Of a DNA stretch of 64,000 nucleotides, positions 1 through 11,362 are shown in pieces. The notes below the pieces were generated by a model. That model saw only the letters and a list, made by a program, of their open reading frames with translations, was not told where the DNA came from and made no database searches. The first letter of the stretch is position 1, and each line of letters opens with the position of its first letter. A program made the position numbers and the translations under genes. The DNA is from Heterodera schachtii (taxonomy: Eukaryota > Nematoda > Chromadorea > Rhabditida > Heteroderidae). The stretch covers positions 233,596-297,595 of the forward strand of contig SIJG01000006.1 in NCBI GenBank assembly GCA_023374025.1. Direction: 5' to 3'.

Positions 1-116
1 AAAAGGCTTTTTGGGATAATCACAAAATAATTCAGACAAAAATTTTCAAAATTAGGGAAATAATATTGCAAAAGGAATTACAATTCGAATATTTTTTTTG
101 TTTTTATTCTTTTTGG

Positions 117-536
117 GTGCTGGGACATTAGTCAAAAACCATCAAAATGGGCGTTAGTCAAAAATCATCAAATGGAAATTTTTGACATAAAATTACGCAT
201 AACTCCGCCCAAAACAATTAAATTTTAAACTGTTGATATCATTCGATAGCCCTAAGTGTTTTTATTATCCTTCAAAATTTTCAAAAAAATGATTAACTTA
301 CAAAAAAGTTATGACCTGAGAACCCCAAAAAACCAAGGTTTTATTGAACATTTTTGAGCATAACTTTGTTGAAACTTAACGAAATTTTATGAAATTTTGT
401 CGACTAGTAGAAAACACTTAGCGCTACCGAATGATATCAAGATTTAAATTTGAGCAAAGTTATATCAAAAATTTTTTATTTGATGGTTTTTTGACTAACG
501 ACCATTATGAATGTTTTTGACTAACGTTATAGCACC
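117..536. repeat. MITE-like inverted-repeat element
   Basis: About 420 bp with imperfect terminal inverted repeats of roughly 55 bp. The left end reads ggtgct followed by two TTAGTCAAAAA-type blocks. The right end has the complementary TTTTTGACTAA blocks and closes with agcacc. No protein is encoded. The right half also appears at the left edge of block B (9941-10145), so one segmental-duplication breakpoint lies inside this element. I saw no clear target-site duplication. Confidence 0.5.
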
Positions 537-1058
537 GTCCGCCGAAGTGGGCTTTTTTGAGGCGTTGTCTGATAGGGGCGAATTAGATATTTTTGTTTTA
601 CCGAGGTGTAAAATTAAAATTTCTTAATTCCTTTTATATTTTAAATTAATAAAAATGGAAAAATAAAATTTATTTTATTCTTTTGTTTATTTTTTTAATT
701 GTCAAATTTAATGAATAAAACTGAAATTAAAAGTTAAAAATTTTTTAAATTTGTTTAATTTAACTTTTAAATCTCAGTTTGCAAATGTGTTGCTATTTTT
801 TAAATATAAATTATTGAAAAATTTTAATGGCCAAATATTTGTTTCCGTTTTTTTAATTTGATTTTTAAAAATTTTTAATTAGCACTGTACTGCTTTTTTG
901 TATTTGTACTGTTTTTTTTGTCAACCCAACAAAATAAATAGATATAATTTTTCTTTTCTCAATCAAATAAATTAATATTTTTATAATTCTTATTTAAAAA
1001 TTATATTGTCAATAAATATTTTTTGGATATTTTTGGAAAGAATATTTTTGTGGAAAAA

Positions 1059-1566
1059 ATGAAATTTATCTTATTATTCTCTTTAATTATTTTTTTAATT
1101 GTCAAATTTAATGAAATTAAAACTGAAAAGAATAAACTACAACAAAAGTCATTTGAGGAAATATTTGGAGGAAAATGTGAAGAAAAAAGAAGAAGAAAAA
1201 AGACAAATAATTCAAAAATATTATAAAATAAAAGAGAAAATTAAGCAAAAAGGAAGAAAATACTCAACAAAAGAATGGCATAAAATTGAAAGAAAAATAG
1301 CGAAAAAATTGGGGACAAATCGAACCACAATTTATAAATGGATTAAAAAATTGGTCCTTCAAAAACAAATACAGAAAAGCTACAAATCAAAAAGTGATGA
1401 AGAAAAAATTGAAATTGTGCAAAAATTCATTGGAATGAAAAACGAATATAAACAAAAAGAAAAATATTCACATAATAAATGGGAACAAAATTATAAAGAA
1501 ATTTGCAAGAAAATTGGAGTAAGCCATGGAACAATTAACAAATGGAAGAAACAATTTGGAAAGTAA
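1059..1566 (+). pseudogene. Secreted tandem-HTH family member, frameshifted (block A, locus 1)
   Basis: The ATG at 1059 opens a signal peptide (MKFILLFSLIIFLIVKF) followed by the family motif QQKSFEEIFGGK. The frame is lost near 1180-1190 in an A-rich run. In the sister copy in block B this spot reads GGKWEEKEE in frame. The other frame continues with IIQKYYKIKEKIKQ, HTH1 (KKLGTNRTTIYKWIKK) and HTH2 (KKIGVSHGTINKWKKQFG), then stops. HTH3, seen in full-length members, is absent. The gene therefore carries a frameshift and a C-terminal truncation. The frameshift could also be a homopolymer sequencing error. Confidence 0.75.
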
Positions 1567-1740
1567 TTTTGAAGGATTAAAATGGACCAAGAAAAATTGG
1601 ATAAATTTGCCGAAAAAATTGTTAGAAAAGAGTGACCATTTCTTATGTTTTTATCAAATTTTGTTTTTTGTATGAAAAAAAAATTCATTTTAAATGTCCT
1701 TAATTTATTTTCGTCTGATTTTAAAAGGTAATTAATCATC

Positions 1741-2571
1741 ATGGAGGGGAATTATAGAATATATGCACATGCATATTTCCCACTAACAATTAATTTTTTA
1801 TTTAATTTTTTTCTCAAATTGTATTTATTTTCTTAAAATAAAAACTATAAAATCAATTAAAATTATTCAAAATGGGTTTGCCGGAAAAAGATAACTTTTA
1901 AATATGCCTAACATTAATGTTACTTTTCATTTGATAATTCAGTCATTCTTATTTTTTTTTTAAAATATATAAGGTAAAATTGTTATGTTTTTGTAACAAA
2001 ACCTAAACGGCCGAAAAATGCCCAAATATGCACTAAAATATGCCTTAAAAAACTGCCAAAAATGGCTTTTAGCCTCAAAAAATGCCAAAAATTGTGTATA
2101 AATTAAGAATTGACTTTTAAAACACTAAAACAAGGGCCTAAGGAGCATTTTTTAGACAGTTGCAAAAATATTAAATTTCCAAATTTATAAATTTTATTAT
2201 CTGCTAAAACAAAATTACATTTTTACATACATAAATTTTTTTCCAAAAGTTCTTACAAGAAGTTAATTTTTTTCGATTTTTAAGGGTGTATTTTTTAAAA
2301 AAATTCCAAAAAGTCGATCCTTAGGGGTGTATTTTTCGCTTTTTTCGCATTTTTCTTGTGAAAATTTCGAAAAAATGACCAAAATTTGCTTTAAAAGCCC
2401 AAAAATGGCAAAATATGCATTTATTCTCGAAAACCCCCAAAATATGCTTTTATATGCACTAAAAACCTTCAGCAAATCAAATAATTTTAACGTAGAAATG
2501 CTATTTTTGAGCCCCTTTCTTCATAGCATATGCGCAGAAAAAATATGCAAAAGCATATAATTTATAGCCCT
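1741..2571. repeat. Degenerate inverted-repeat element rich in ATATGC
   Basis: The left end is gaggggaattatagaatata and the right end reads gcatataatttatagcccta. These are roughly inverted to each other (AGGG..ATA..ATATATGC type). The interior is full of AAATATGC/ATATGCA words on both sides. This resembles a non-autonomous hAT-type element, but no clean target-site duplication was seen. A second copy lies at about 11363-12199. The short ORFs in it are not convincing. Confidence 0.4.
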
Positions 2572-2723
2572 ACTTATAAAAGTTGAGCCGAATTTTTCAA
2601 ATTTCGTTTGATAAAATTTTTACTTGTCCTTAGAATTGGAAATGCCTATAAGAATTTTTTGTCAACAATTTTTGGAAATTAAATATTTTTGGATATTTTA
2701 ATAAAGAATATCTTTGTGGAAAA

Positions 2724-3030
2724 ATGAATTTTGTCTTCTTATATTTTTTAATTATTTTTTTAATTTTCAAATTTAATGAAATTACAACTGAAAAGAATAA
2801 ACTGCAACAAAAGTCATTTGACGAAATATTTGGAGAAAAATTGGAAAAAAAGAGAAATAATTGAAAAATATTATAAAATAAAAGAGAAAATTAAGCAAAA
2901 AGGAAGAAAACACTCGAAGAATGGCACAAACATTGATCAATCGTCGGCTGATCAGCTTAATCGTCACGAAAAGCCGCTTATAAGTCAAAAATGGACTGCA
3001 TTACGGCAAAAAGTTTTTGAAAAAATTTGA
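2724..3030 (+). pseudogene. Chimeric 5' fragment of HTH family gene (block A, locus 2)
   Basis: It starts with ATG at 2724, a signal peptide (MNFVFLYFLIIFLIF) and the motif QQKSFDEIFGEK. The frame then breaks in an A-run near 2850, and the next frame continues with REIIEKYYKIKEKIKQKGRK. Just before HTH1 the family sequence ends (about 2931) and is replaced by unrelated sequence coding NGTNIDQSSADQ and onward to a stop at 3030. No HTH remains. The same chimera occurs at 12385 and 13603 in block B. Its function is probably lost. Confidence 0.7.
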
Positions 3031-3942
3031 GGATTTTTAGCGACCAGCGTTGCCGATAGGCCACCGCAGGGAAATTTTTGAAAATTTAAGTTCCAATTTA
3101 TTAACAGAAATTGTACAAAAATTGCTAATTTTTTGAAGTTCCAATTTTTTATCAAAAATTTCGGCTATCGGAATTCCGACATCCAAAATTTTCATCATTT
3201 AAATATCAAAGGAAATAATAATATAATAAATAAATTGTTAATAATTCCAAAAATTACGAATTACAAATTTGGATTCGGATTTGAAGAAAAGCCTAATGTT
3301 TTTCAAAAAAAAAAAAAACGAAATTTTCTTCATTCAACTAACTTCGGTACAACTCAGTTGGGCCGGCAAAAGCTTAATCTCTTTAGAAGCTTTTTCTAAG
3401 ATATTGCTTCGCGATTAGACAATTGCTAAAAAAGTTATTATACATGAAAATTGCGAAAAGTTGACATTTTTGAAGTTTTTTCTTAATAATTTTTTCCAAA
3501 ACTTGATGAATTTTTCGCTTTTTGTAAGGCTAAAAGGTACCAAGATTGTTGGATTTGGTCGACACAGAAAAAAGTTATAGTGGAAAAACATGGTGGATGT
3601 GCCAATGATAAAATTTTTTTATTTTTTTAACTTTCAAATTATATTTATAAATGTATCGAAATTTTTTTAATATAAATTATTGAAAAAAAAAATTAATTGC
3701 CAACAAATTATTATGTTGTTTTCTAATTTTTATATTCGTCGTCAGAAATAATTTTTTTTTATCAACCTTTTTGAAAATTTTTAATTAACAAATGTCCTGA
3801 TTTTTATTTTTGTACTGTTTTTTGTCAATCCAACGCAATAAATTATGTTCTCATTTTTGCATTTGTCAATCATATAAATGAATATTTGCAATTCTTATAC
3901 CTTATAATATTTTAGAAATTTTTAGAAATTAACTCTTTAGAG
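3031..3942. other. Spacer of the 1.23-kb HTH tandem unit
   Basis: This AT-rich non-coding spacer occurs once in block A and twice in block B (12692-13602 and 13922-14832). It contains a run of 12 A's and a block with aaaaaagttatagtgg, a word shared with other inverted-repeat elements in the window. The block at 3825-3900 is conserved upstream of several HTH genes and is listed separately. Confidence 0.6.
3825..3900 (+). promoter_or_regulatory. Conserved upstream block of HTH family genes
   Basis: The block reads roughly gtcaatccaacgcaataaat followed by TCATTTTTGCAT and lies 45-120 bp before the ATG at 3943. Similar sequence lies before the ATGs at 13603 (about 13484), 14833 (about 14715) and 48175 (about 48026, with caatccaaagcaataaattc), and before the 5'-truncated copy at 25100 (about 25015). 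Conservation upstream of otherwise diverged copies suggests a shared promoter or trans-splicing region. It could also be simple common descent. Confidence 0.4.
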
Positions 3943-4619
3943 ATGAAATTTGTCTTATACTCTTTAATTATCTTTTTAATTATTAATTTTAATGAAATTA
4001 AAACTGAAAAGAATAAACTGCAACAAAAGTCATTTGATGAAATATTTGGAGGAAAATTGGAAAAAAGAAGAAAAAATTGGAAGAAAAAAGAGAAATAATT
4101 GAAAAATTCTATAAAATTAAAGAAAAAATTAAGCAAAAAGGAAGAAAATACTCAACAAAAGAATGGAATAAAATTGAACAGAAAATAGCGAAAAAATTGG
4201 GGACAAAACGAATGAAAATTTATGAATGGATTAAAGAATTAGGCCTTTATCAAAAATTACAAAAAAGCTACAAATCAAAAAGTGATGATGAAAAGTTAGA
4301 AATTGTTCAAAAATTCATTAAAATGATAAATGAATTTAAAGAAATAAGAAAATATTCAACCAAAGAATGGGACCAAAATTATGCCGAAATTTGTAAGAAA
4401 ATTGGAGTCAGCCATAGAACAATTATGAATTGGAAGAAACAATTTGGAATTCGCTTTCAAAAGATCACGGAGAAAGAAAAAATAGAAAAAATGAAAAAAT
4501 ATTGGCAAATAAAAAGTGAAAATCCAAAAATGAGTGACCGAAAAATTGCAAAAATTTTGAAAATTAACAAAAATAGCATTTTGAATTGGAAGAAACAATT
4601 TAGAGGAGAAGATAAATAA
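3943..4619 (+). pseudogene. Secreted tandem-HTH family member, one frameshift (block A, locus 3)
   Basis: The ATG at 3943 begins MKFVLYSLIIFLIINF, a signal peptide, then QQKSFDEIFGGK. A frame change near 4060-4075 in a gaagaaaaaattgg repeat separates this from the rest. The downstream frame codes REIIEKFYKIKEKIKQ, HTH1 (KKLGTKRMKIYEWIKELG), HTH2 (KKIGVSHRTIMNWKKQFG) and HTH3 (AKILKINKNSILNWKKQF), stop at 4617-4619. All three HTHs are present, so one indel separates it from an intact gene. The block B copy (14833) is in frame here but has its own frameshift later. Confidence 0.75.
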
Positions 4620-4939
4620 AAGATATTTTCAAATATGAAAGTCGATCGAAGGAAGAAATTTTCTAAATTTTTTTTTTGAAAAGCTTAGGCTTTTCTTAAT
4701 ATCCGAATCCAAATTTGGAATTCATAATTTTTTTGCATAAATAGTCAGTTTATTCATTATTATTTTCATTATTTTTTCCTTTGATAATATTTGATGATAG
4801 TTAAAGCTTTAAAATCAATTCAAGGACTATCGTATGACACCAAGATTGTGCAATTTGGTTGCGTATAAGAAAAGTTATAAGTTGACTTAGTCAAATTTGC
4901 AAAATTTGTACTTTTCGTCGATCGACCAACCACGCCAAT

Positions 4940-5160
4940 TCTCATCTAAAAGCTGAAATAATTCTTCAAGACAGGCAAATTTTGCGATCCAGCTGCAGGA
5001 TTTGAGGGATCCCGCGAGATTATCCCTAATAATTTAAAGGTATAATGGAAAATAAGAATTATTAATTGACAATTGCTTACTAGCGATCGGCGGAAATGGG
5101 ATTCCCGCGGGAAAACCGCTGAATCCCGCTCGGGAATCATATCCCACTTTATTTTGAGGA
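4940..5160. repeat. GC-rich CGGGAATCCCG-type repeat island
   Basis: This island of high GC in AT-rich sequence contains gggattcccgcgggaaaacc and related inverted words such as cccgctcgggaatc. The same vocabulary recurs at 61310-61455. It has an exact counterpart in block B (about 15825-16045). It is probably a fragment of a transposable element. No coding function is seen. Confidence 0.45.
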
Positions 5161-5982
5161 AAAAAATAATAATTTTTTATTATTTGTTTATCACTGATAA
5201 ATTTGAAAATTTTCAAAAATTTATGACAAAAATTGAGCCTAGTTTTTCAAAAATTAGCTATTATTGATAAATTGTATCAACGAATTTTAAAATTTCGTCG
5301 GCACCGCCCCTTCCTCACTGATTTTTAAAAAATTATCTAAACTTTTATTAGGCGAGCAATAAAATTTTTTTATTTATTTGAAAATTATTGAAAATTTGTT
5401 TCCGATTTTCAAAATTTTTTTTGTTTTGATTTTTGTGAAATAAAAATATAAGAAAAGTTTTAATATTTTCACTTGAAAAATAATTGAATTAATAATTAAA
5501 AAATTCAAAAAATTTTTAAATAATGACTAAAATTTGGTAAACCTATTTTATAAGTTTAAAATAGAAAATGAAATGTTTTCAGCTTTTGAAAAATTTCAAA
5601 GGCAGCAAAGTTCATCTTTCAATTAATTTTTTTAATTTTTAATTTTACCTAAAACATTATTAAGGTATAATTTAAAAACAGAATTACGAAATAAAATTTT
5701 TCTGATTGATTTAAACAAAATTATATCATAATTTAATACGTAATATGTTATTCTGTTAAATTTCTAATTTTGTTAAGTTAGAGAAAAGTTTACTTTCATT
5801 GTTATGCATTAAAAAAATGAATTAGACATTTTTTGGTTTTAAAAATGAATTTTTTCTTCCTGTCCTAATTGTTTTTTCCAATTAAAAATACTACTTTTTA
5901 TCAATACCAAGGTTTTTCTTTTACTTATTTTATCATTAGTTTCATGACTTTTTTCTTCCTCCATTCTTTTTCAAAATTTGAA

Positions 5983-6675
5983 TTAATTTTTTTCTCCAAA
6001 TTGTTTCTTCCATTTTGAAATGCTATTTTTGTAAATTTTCAATATTTTTGCAATTTCATTGTCACGCATTTTTGGATTTTCGCATTTTATTTTCCAATAA
6101 ATTTTCATTTTTTCCATTTTTTCTTTAGCCGTTAATATTTTCTTGCTAATACCGAATTGTTTCTTCCATCCGCAAATTGTTCCATGGTTTACTCCAATTT
6201 TCTTACAAATTTCTTTATAATTTTGGCGCCATTCTTTTAATGAATATTTTCTTTTTTGTTTAAATTCATTTGTCATTGAAATGAATTTTTGTACAATTTC
6301 TAATTTTTCTTCATCAGTTTTTGATTGGTAGCTTTTCTGTATTTTTTGATTAAGCCCCAATTCTTTAATCCATTTTTGAATTGTGGTTCGATTTGTCCCC
6401 AATTTTTTCGAAATTTTCGTATTAATTTTACTCCATTCTTTTGTTGAATATTTTCTTTCTTTTTGCTTAATTTTTTCTTTTATTTTATAATATTTTTGAA
6501 TTATTTCTCTTTTTTTCTTCTCATTTCGTTGTTTTTCTTCTTTTTCTTCCCATTTTTCTCCAAATATTTCATCAAACGATTTTTGTTGCGCTTTTTTCTT
6601 TTCGGATCCAACATAATTAATGCTAATTATGATGGTCAAAAACACAAATAAAGTGAATGAAAGACACAATTTCAT
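5983..6675 (-). CDS. Secreted tandem-HTH protein (block A, locus 4), intact
   Basis: This is an uninterrupted single-exon ORF of 230 aa, start ATG at 6673-6675. Residues 1-24 form a signal peptide (MKLCLSFTLFVFLTIIISIN..). Residues 30-45 carry the family motif QQKSFDEIFGEKWEE, followed by a strongly basic Lys-rich helix (about 54-74). HTH1 is at about 75-107 (KKLGTNRTTIQKWIKELG), HTH2 at about 144-176 (KKIGVNHGTICGWKKQFG) and HTH3 at about 197-227 (AKILKIYKNSISKWKKQFG). There is no transposase catalytic domain. The HTHs resemble homeodomain-like or transposase-N-terminal HTHs. Secretion and DNA binding are predicted only from sequence. A role as a nuclear effector in a host is inference. An identical protein is encoded at 16865-17557. 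Confidence 0.8.
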   Translation of the reverse strand: MKLCLSFTLFVFLTIIISINYVGSEKKKAQQKSFDEIFGEKWEEKEEKQRNEKKKREIIQKYYKIKEKIKQKERKYSTKEWSKINTKISKKLGTNRTTIQKWIKELGLNQKIQKSYQSKTDEEKLEIVQKFISMTNEFKQKRKYSLKEWRQNYKEICKKIGVNHGTICGWKKQFGISKKILTAKEKMEKMKIYWKIKCENPKMRDNEIAKILKIYKNSISKWKKQFGEKN

Positions 6676-7379
6676 AATAATACTTTGATTTTCTTAAACA
6701 TTTAATGTTAAAATATTAATGAAAAGTAATATTGTTGTTAAGCATATTTAAAAGATATAATTTCCCGTCAAATCCATTATTTTTGAAAATTTTAATTGAT
6801 TTATAGTTTAAGAAAAAGAATTAAAAATTTGAGAAAAATTTGTTATTATTAAATATTTTGTTATCCGATTTTTTTAACCATAAATCAATTAAAATTTAAA
6901 ATAAGCTAATTAAATAAAAAGAGAATGAAAAAATGGGAAATTAAAAAAAATATATCAGGTTTTTAATCAATCTTCCAACATATTGCGCATTAAATTATGA
7001 TGTAATTTGGTTCAAAGCAATAATATCAATTATTATTTCGTAATTCTATTTTAAAAGGTTTTATGGAGAAAGTTATACTTTAAAAAACTTCTTTTGGATA
7101 ATTAAATGTGAACAAAAAAATTAATTTAACAAAAAAAATTAAAATATCAAAGAAAAAACCTAAATTATCACCAATTTCATATGATCAATATCATTATTTA
7201 GGTTTTTATTTTGTTGGAGAAATTTTTCAAAGGATTTTATTAATTTTCTTTTTTTAAATTTTATTTTTTATTTCAAAGGCAGTTTAATTCCAAACTCAAA
7301 TTTTATTCAATTCATTTGTGTCCACCTTTGCCCGTAACACATTCTTACTGACCGATAAGTCGATAACTAGCACCTTTTG
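6676..7379. other. AT-rich intergenic region
   Basis: This is the upstream region of the minus-strand HTH gene. It is shared with block B until about 6948, after which the two blocks diverge. The remainder up to the retroelement fragment is unique AT-rich sequence with no gene seen. Confidence 0.5.
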
Positions 7380-9056
7380 GCTGATCAACAGGCACAGTTC
7401 ATGAAACTGTTGCAAAACATTCAAACCGGCAATGCACCACCACAATAAAATCAGTCACAGTCCAATAACATGGAATCTTAACAAGGACCAAATTAAGAGC
7501 CTAATTTTCATCACCCGTTTAGGCGAACACTGCCGAATTGCGCCATCGTTGTCTCAAACTTTGGACGGCAACGCAAATTAGGACCAACTTTTGACGGAGT
7601 GCAAGGAAGTCATCGCTTTGCGTCAAAGCTCAGCGGCACTCAGCGGGCGACATGATTTTAATGCAATCCAAATCCGTCCCACAAAGATTCAGGACCGCCC
7701 AAAGAACAAGCAAATGAATCGCACACGCTCATTGTCGCAACCCCGTCAACACAACACACACTCAGCAAACCACAGCACTGTCCAACATTCACCAAAAACA
7801 ATGCCAGCCGAACCATGCTACCGATGTGGGGGACGACATTGGAACTCAGACTGCCCGTATCCAAAATCAGTCAAATGTCACAAGGGTGGTAGGCTTAGAC
7901 ATATTTCAACAATTTGTCGGACAAAGGGCAAACAACACAAATTTTGGAAAACCCACGAATATAGTTGAATGTCTCAACGTCACCCCGGCAGGTTTTGAGA
8001 AGGATTCAAACATCATTGTGTATGTCCAATTTGGAACAAAATGGATTCCGCTTGTCGCCGACACAGGACCAACGCTGACAATTTTGAGAATGGAAACGTG
8101 GCGTAAGTTGGGCATGCCAAAGCTTTCCAACACTAATTTGTTAGGTCGATCATACACCGGGGACATTTTCAATTTTACAGGCAAATGCACAATCAAGGCA
8201 GCCTTAAACGGCGAAAAGGAAATTTATTTGGATTTCTATGTAGTTGAAAAAGGTTCATTCGATCTTCTCGGTTTGACATGGATTCGAGCTTTTGAACAAG
8301 CATACAAAAAACCAGTGACAACGACATTGAACTTTGACCAACCGGCGCACAATGTTCAGATCAAAAGGACGGAGTGCACGCCGACACAACTCAAAGCAGA
8401 GTTACAGGTTCAGTTTCCAAATGTTTTCTCAGATGGTTTGGACATGTGTACTAAATTTGGGCGCACCTTAAGTTAAAGGAAAATTCAAGCCCAGTCTTTT
8501 GCGGCTCTCGGCCTGTTCCCCTTGGTGTTCAAAATGAAGTGGACGCCGAATTGGACAGAATGATTGAGTTGGGAGTTCTGCAAAAAGTCGACTACAGCAA
8601 ATGGGCAGCACCAATCATCGCGGTCAATGGCAAAGTCCGACTGTGCTTCGACTTCAGCACCGGACTAAACAACGCATTGGAACCGCACCATCACCCACTT
8701 CCACGTCCCGATTAACTTTTTGCCAAACTCAGTGGTGCCAAATTCTTTTCACAAATGATTTTAAGGATGCTTATCTTCAAATTTGTGTTGATGAGCAATC
8801 ACGTCAGCTTCTGGGAGTGAACACGCACCGAGGCTTGTACCAATGTCAACGATTGGCATTTGGCATCAAAAGCGCCCTGGCATTTTCCAGTGGATCATGG
8901 TCAATTGGCCTCAGGAATTTCAGGAGTTTTAGGCTATATGGATGATTTTATTATAGCGTCCAAAACAATCACCGAACATTTTCAACAAATTTTCAAATTC
9001 TTTCAGAGAATTAAACAATTCAAATGGAAAATTTGGTTCATGAATTATTTTGGATG
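7380..9056 (+). pseudogene. Degenerate Ty3/Gypsy gag-pol fragment
   Basis: This GC-richer segment encodes broken pieces of one polyprotein in several frames. A gag N-terminus (ADQQAQFMKLLQNIQTG) lies near 7380 and ends in an in-frame stop. A zinc knuckle (CYRCGGRHWNSDCP..) lies near 7818-7910. A retroviral-type aspartic protease (LVADTGPTLTIL) lies near 8050. Reverse transcriptase pieces include GLNNALEPHHHPLPRPD near 8660-8715, FKDAYLQICVDEQ near 8760 and the catalytic GYMDDFIIAS near 8935. Frame breaks occur near 7920, 8476, 8715 and 8880. RNase H, integrase and LTRs are missing. It is a different, older lineage than the intact element at 40569. Confidence 0.85.
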
Positions 9057-9109
9057 AGTAAATTAAAGAAATGTTCTTATATGTGAGCTAAATGTGTAAT
9101 TTATTGGAA

Positions 9110-9395
9110 TAAAGCGTCAAATAATCCATAATGAATGAAGAGAGAGATACACCAAGCCCAAAATCAGAAACGCAGAGAGAGAGGCGGCCATTATTGGCAA
9201 GAGGTGACAATGTAATGAAGTAAGATGTCATAGAAGCAGAGAAGGGTAGAGACGCATATGTGTCGGTCATTATTGGCAAGGGGTGACAATGTAAGGAAAT
9301 AGAGACGCAGAAAGAGACGGCCATTATTGTCAGGGGAGACAGTGCTGGGAAAGAAGAGGTAGAGAAGCAGAGACTTATAGAGGGTAGCCATTAAA
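9110..9395. repeat. Degenerate tandem repeat, 55-80 bp unit
   Basis: Three imperfect units begin ggccattattggcaagaggt (9182), ggtcattattggcaagg (9265) and ggccattattgtcaggg (9319), each followed by GACAATG and AGAGACGCAGA-like words. It is non-coding. It directly follows the dead retroelement, so it may belong to that or another element. Confidence 0.5.
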
Positions 9396-9629
9396 AAGTT
9401 GGAAGTGATAAAAAATTTAACAAAAAATTGAATTGTCAAATTATTAATTATTAATTTATAATTATTAATAAACATCTTTTGAAATTTAATTAATTATAAA
9501 TATTATTTAATTATACGGTCCCCCTATTCGTTTCCCTTTAAATATGAAAATTGGGAAAATAATTAATTGATTTGTTTATTTGGCACCTTTCCAACACCCC
9601 CGCCCCCTTAATAATTGATTTGTTTATTT

Positions 9630-9685
9630 TCACCCCCCCCCCCTTCTTGCCGCACGCTCTCGCCCCCCTCCCCCGCTTGTGACGT
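9630..9685. repeat. C-rich low-complexity tract
   Basis: A run of 11 or more C's and a ctcgcccccctcccccg tract sit in an otherwise AT-rich region. There is no coding evidence. It is a possible G-quadruplex-forming strand (minus). Confidence 0.5.
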
Positions 9686-9729
9686 CAATTTTTCCCTTTA
9701 TGAGAGCAAATTAATATTTATTGTTCATT

Positions 9730-9797
9730 GCCAATGTGGCCAAGTGGTTAGTGCGTCAGTCTGGCCGCCCCCTCTGGGGTTCGAATCCGCTTGGTGC
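9730..9797 (+). ncRNA. tRNA-like / SINE-type pol III promoter sequence
   Basis: The sequence has an A-box (tggccaagtggtta, 9737-9750) and a B-box (ggttcgaatcc, 9778-9788) about 30 bp apart. The short flanks gccaa and ttggt could pair as part of an acceptor stem. At about 67 nt the cloverleaf is short and the anticodon arm is unconvincing. A tRNA-derived SINE head or a decayed tRNA is therefore more likely than a working tRNA. It is followed by AT-rich sequence as in a SINE tail. Confidence 0.45.
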
Positions 9798-10667
9798 GAG
9801 GAATTTTTGATGAATTTAAATGAATTTAATTTCAAGGTCTTTGACCTTTAAGATGTTTAAAATAAATTTAAAATTAAATTTAAATTAATAAAATAATTTG
9901 CATAAAGTCGCGCAGCAAAAAAAAGTCGCGCAGAAGTTTTTTGAACATTTTTGAGCATAACTTTGTTGAAGCTTAAGGAAATTTTATGAAATTTTGTCGA
10001 CTAGTATAAAGCACTTAGGGCTAGCGAATGATATCAAGATTTAAAAATTTGGTTGCTTTTGAGCAAAGTTATATCAAAAAATTTTTTCATTTGATGGTTT
10101 TTTGACTAACGCCCATTATGAATTTTTTGACTAACGTCATAGCACCGTCGGCCGAAGTGGGCTTTTTTGAGGTGTTATCTGATAGGGGTGAATTAGATAT
10201 TTTTGTTTTACCGAGGTCTAAAATTAAAATTTCTTAATTCCTTTTATATTTTAAATTATTAAAATGGAAAAATTGAATTTATTTTATTCTTTTGTTTAAT
10301 TAATTTTTTTAATTGTCAAATTTAATGAAATAAAACTGAAATTAAAAGATAAATTAATTTAACTTTTAAATCTCAGTTTGCAATGTGTTGCTATTTTTTA
10401 AATATAAATTATTGAAAAATTTTAATGGCCAAATATTTGTTTCCGTTTTTTAAATTTGTTTTTGTCAACATTTTTAAAAAATTTTAATTAACAATGTACT
10501 GCTTTTTTATATTTGTACTGTTTTTTTTGTCAACCCAACAAAATAAATAGATATAATTTTTCTTTTCTCAATCAAATAAATTAATATTTTTATAATTCTT
10601 ATTTAAAAATTATATTGTCAATAAATATTTTTTGGATATTTTTGTAAAGAATATTTATGAGGAAAAA

Positions 10668-11199
10668 ATGAAATTTTTCTTATTCTTCTCTTTAAATATT
10701 TTTTTAAGTATTAATTTTAATGAAATTACAACTGAAAAGAATAAACTGCAACAAAAGTCATTTGACGAAATATTTGGAGGAAAATGGGAAGAAAAAGAAG
10801 AAAATTTGGAAGAAAAAAGAGAAATAATTAAAAAATATTATAAAATAAAAGAAAAAATTAAGCAAAAAGGAAGAAAACACTCAACAAAAGAATGGCATAA
10901 AATTGAAAGAAAAATAGCGAAAAAATTGGGGACAAATCGGACGACAATTCAAAAATGGATTAATAAATTTGGTCTTCAAAAACAGATACATAAAAGCTAC
11001 AAATCAAAAAGTGATGAAGAAAAAATTGAAATTGTGCAAAAATTCATTGGAATGAAAAACGAATATAAACAAAAAAGAAAAATATTCACATAATAAATGG
11101 GAACAAAATTATAAAGAAATTTGCAAGAAAATTGGAGTAAGCCATGGAACAATTAACAAATGGAAGAAACAATTTAGAAAAGTAATTTTGAAGGATTAA
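10668..11199 (+). pseudogene. Secreted tandem-HTH family member, frameshifted (block B, locus 1)
   Basis: The ATG at 10668 opens MKFFLFFSLNIFLSINF, a signal peptide, then QQKSFDEIFGGKWEEKEE in frame, so it lacks the break seen in the A copy at this point. HTH1 (KKLGTNRTTIQKWINKFG) follows. The frame is lost near 11075, where an extra A follows KQK. The second frame resumes with HNKWEQNYKEICKKIG and HTH2 (GVSHGTINKWKKQF), then stops at 11197-11199. HTH3 is missing. The two sister copies thus carry different single-base breaks. Confidence 0.75.
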
Positions 11200-11362
11200 A
11201 ATGGACCAAGAAAAATTGGATAAATTTGCGGAAAAAAATTGTTAGAAAAGAGTGACCATTTCTTATGTTTTTATCAAATTTTGCTTTTTGTATGAAAAAA
11301 AAATTCATTTAAATGTCCTTAATTTTATTTTCGTCTGATTTTAAAAGGTATTTTAATCATCA

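Larger units (their letters stand above)
344..6948. repeat. Segmental duplication block A
   Basis: This block is a near-identical direct copy of 9941-17829. Shared landmarks include the HTH genes at 1059/10668, 3943/14833 and the minus-strand 5983/16865, whose proteins are identical. B is about 1.2 kb longer because of one extra tandem HTH unit. The stretches without genes (537-1058, 1567-2723, 3031-3942, 4620-5982) are AT-rich and hold only the repeats listed separately. Confidence 0.85.

Noticed and set aside
1099..1566. 155-aa ORF starting MSNLMKLKL as a complete gene
   Set aside because: The apparent start is TTG within the frame-shifted signal-peptide region. The real ATG and signal peptide are in another frame at 1059.
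3133..3399. ORF repeated in blocks A and B (KFQFFIKNFGYRNSD type) on plus
   Set aside because: No ATG with signal peptide, the frame differs between copies at the A-run, and it lies in the repeat spacer. Similarity between copies is explained by duplication.
9730..9797. Functional tRNA gene
   Set aside because: The cloverleaf is too short and the anticodon stem does not pair convincingly. It is kept only as a tRNA-like sequence.
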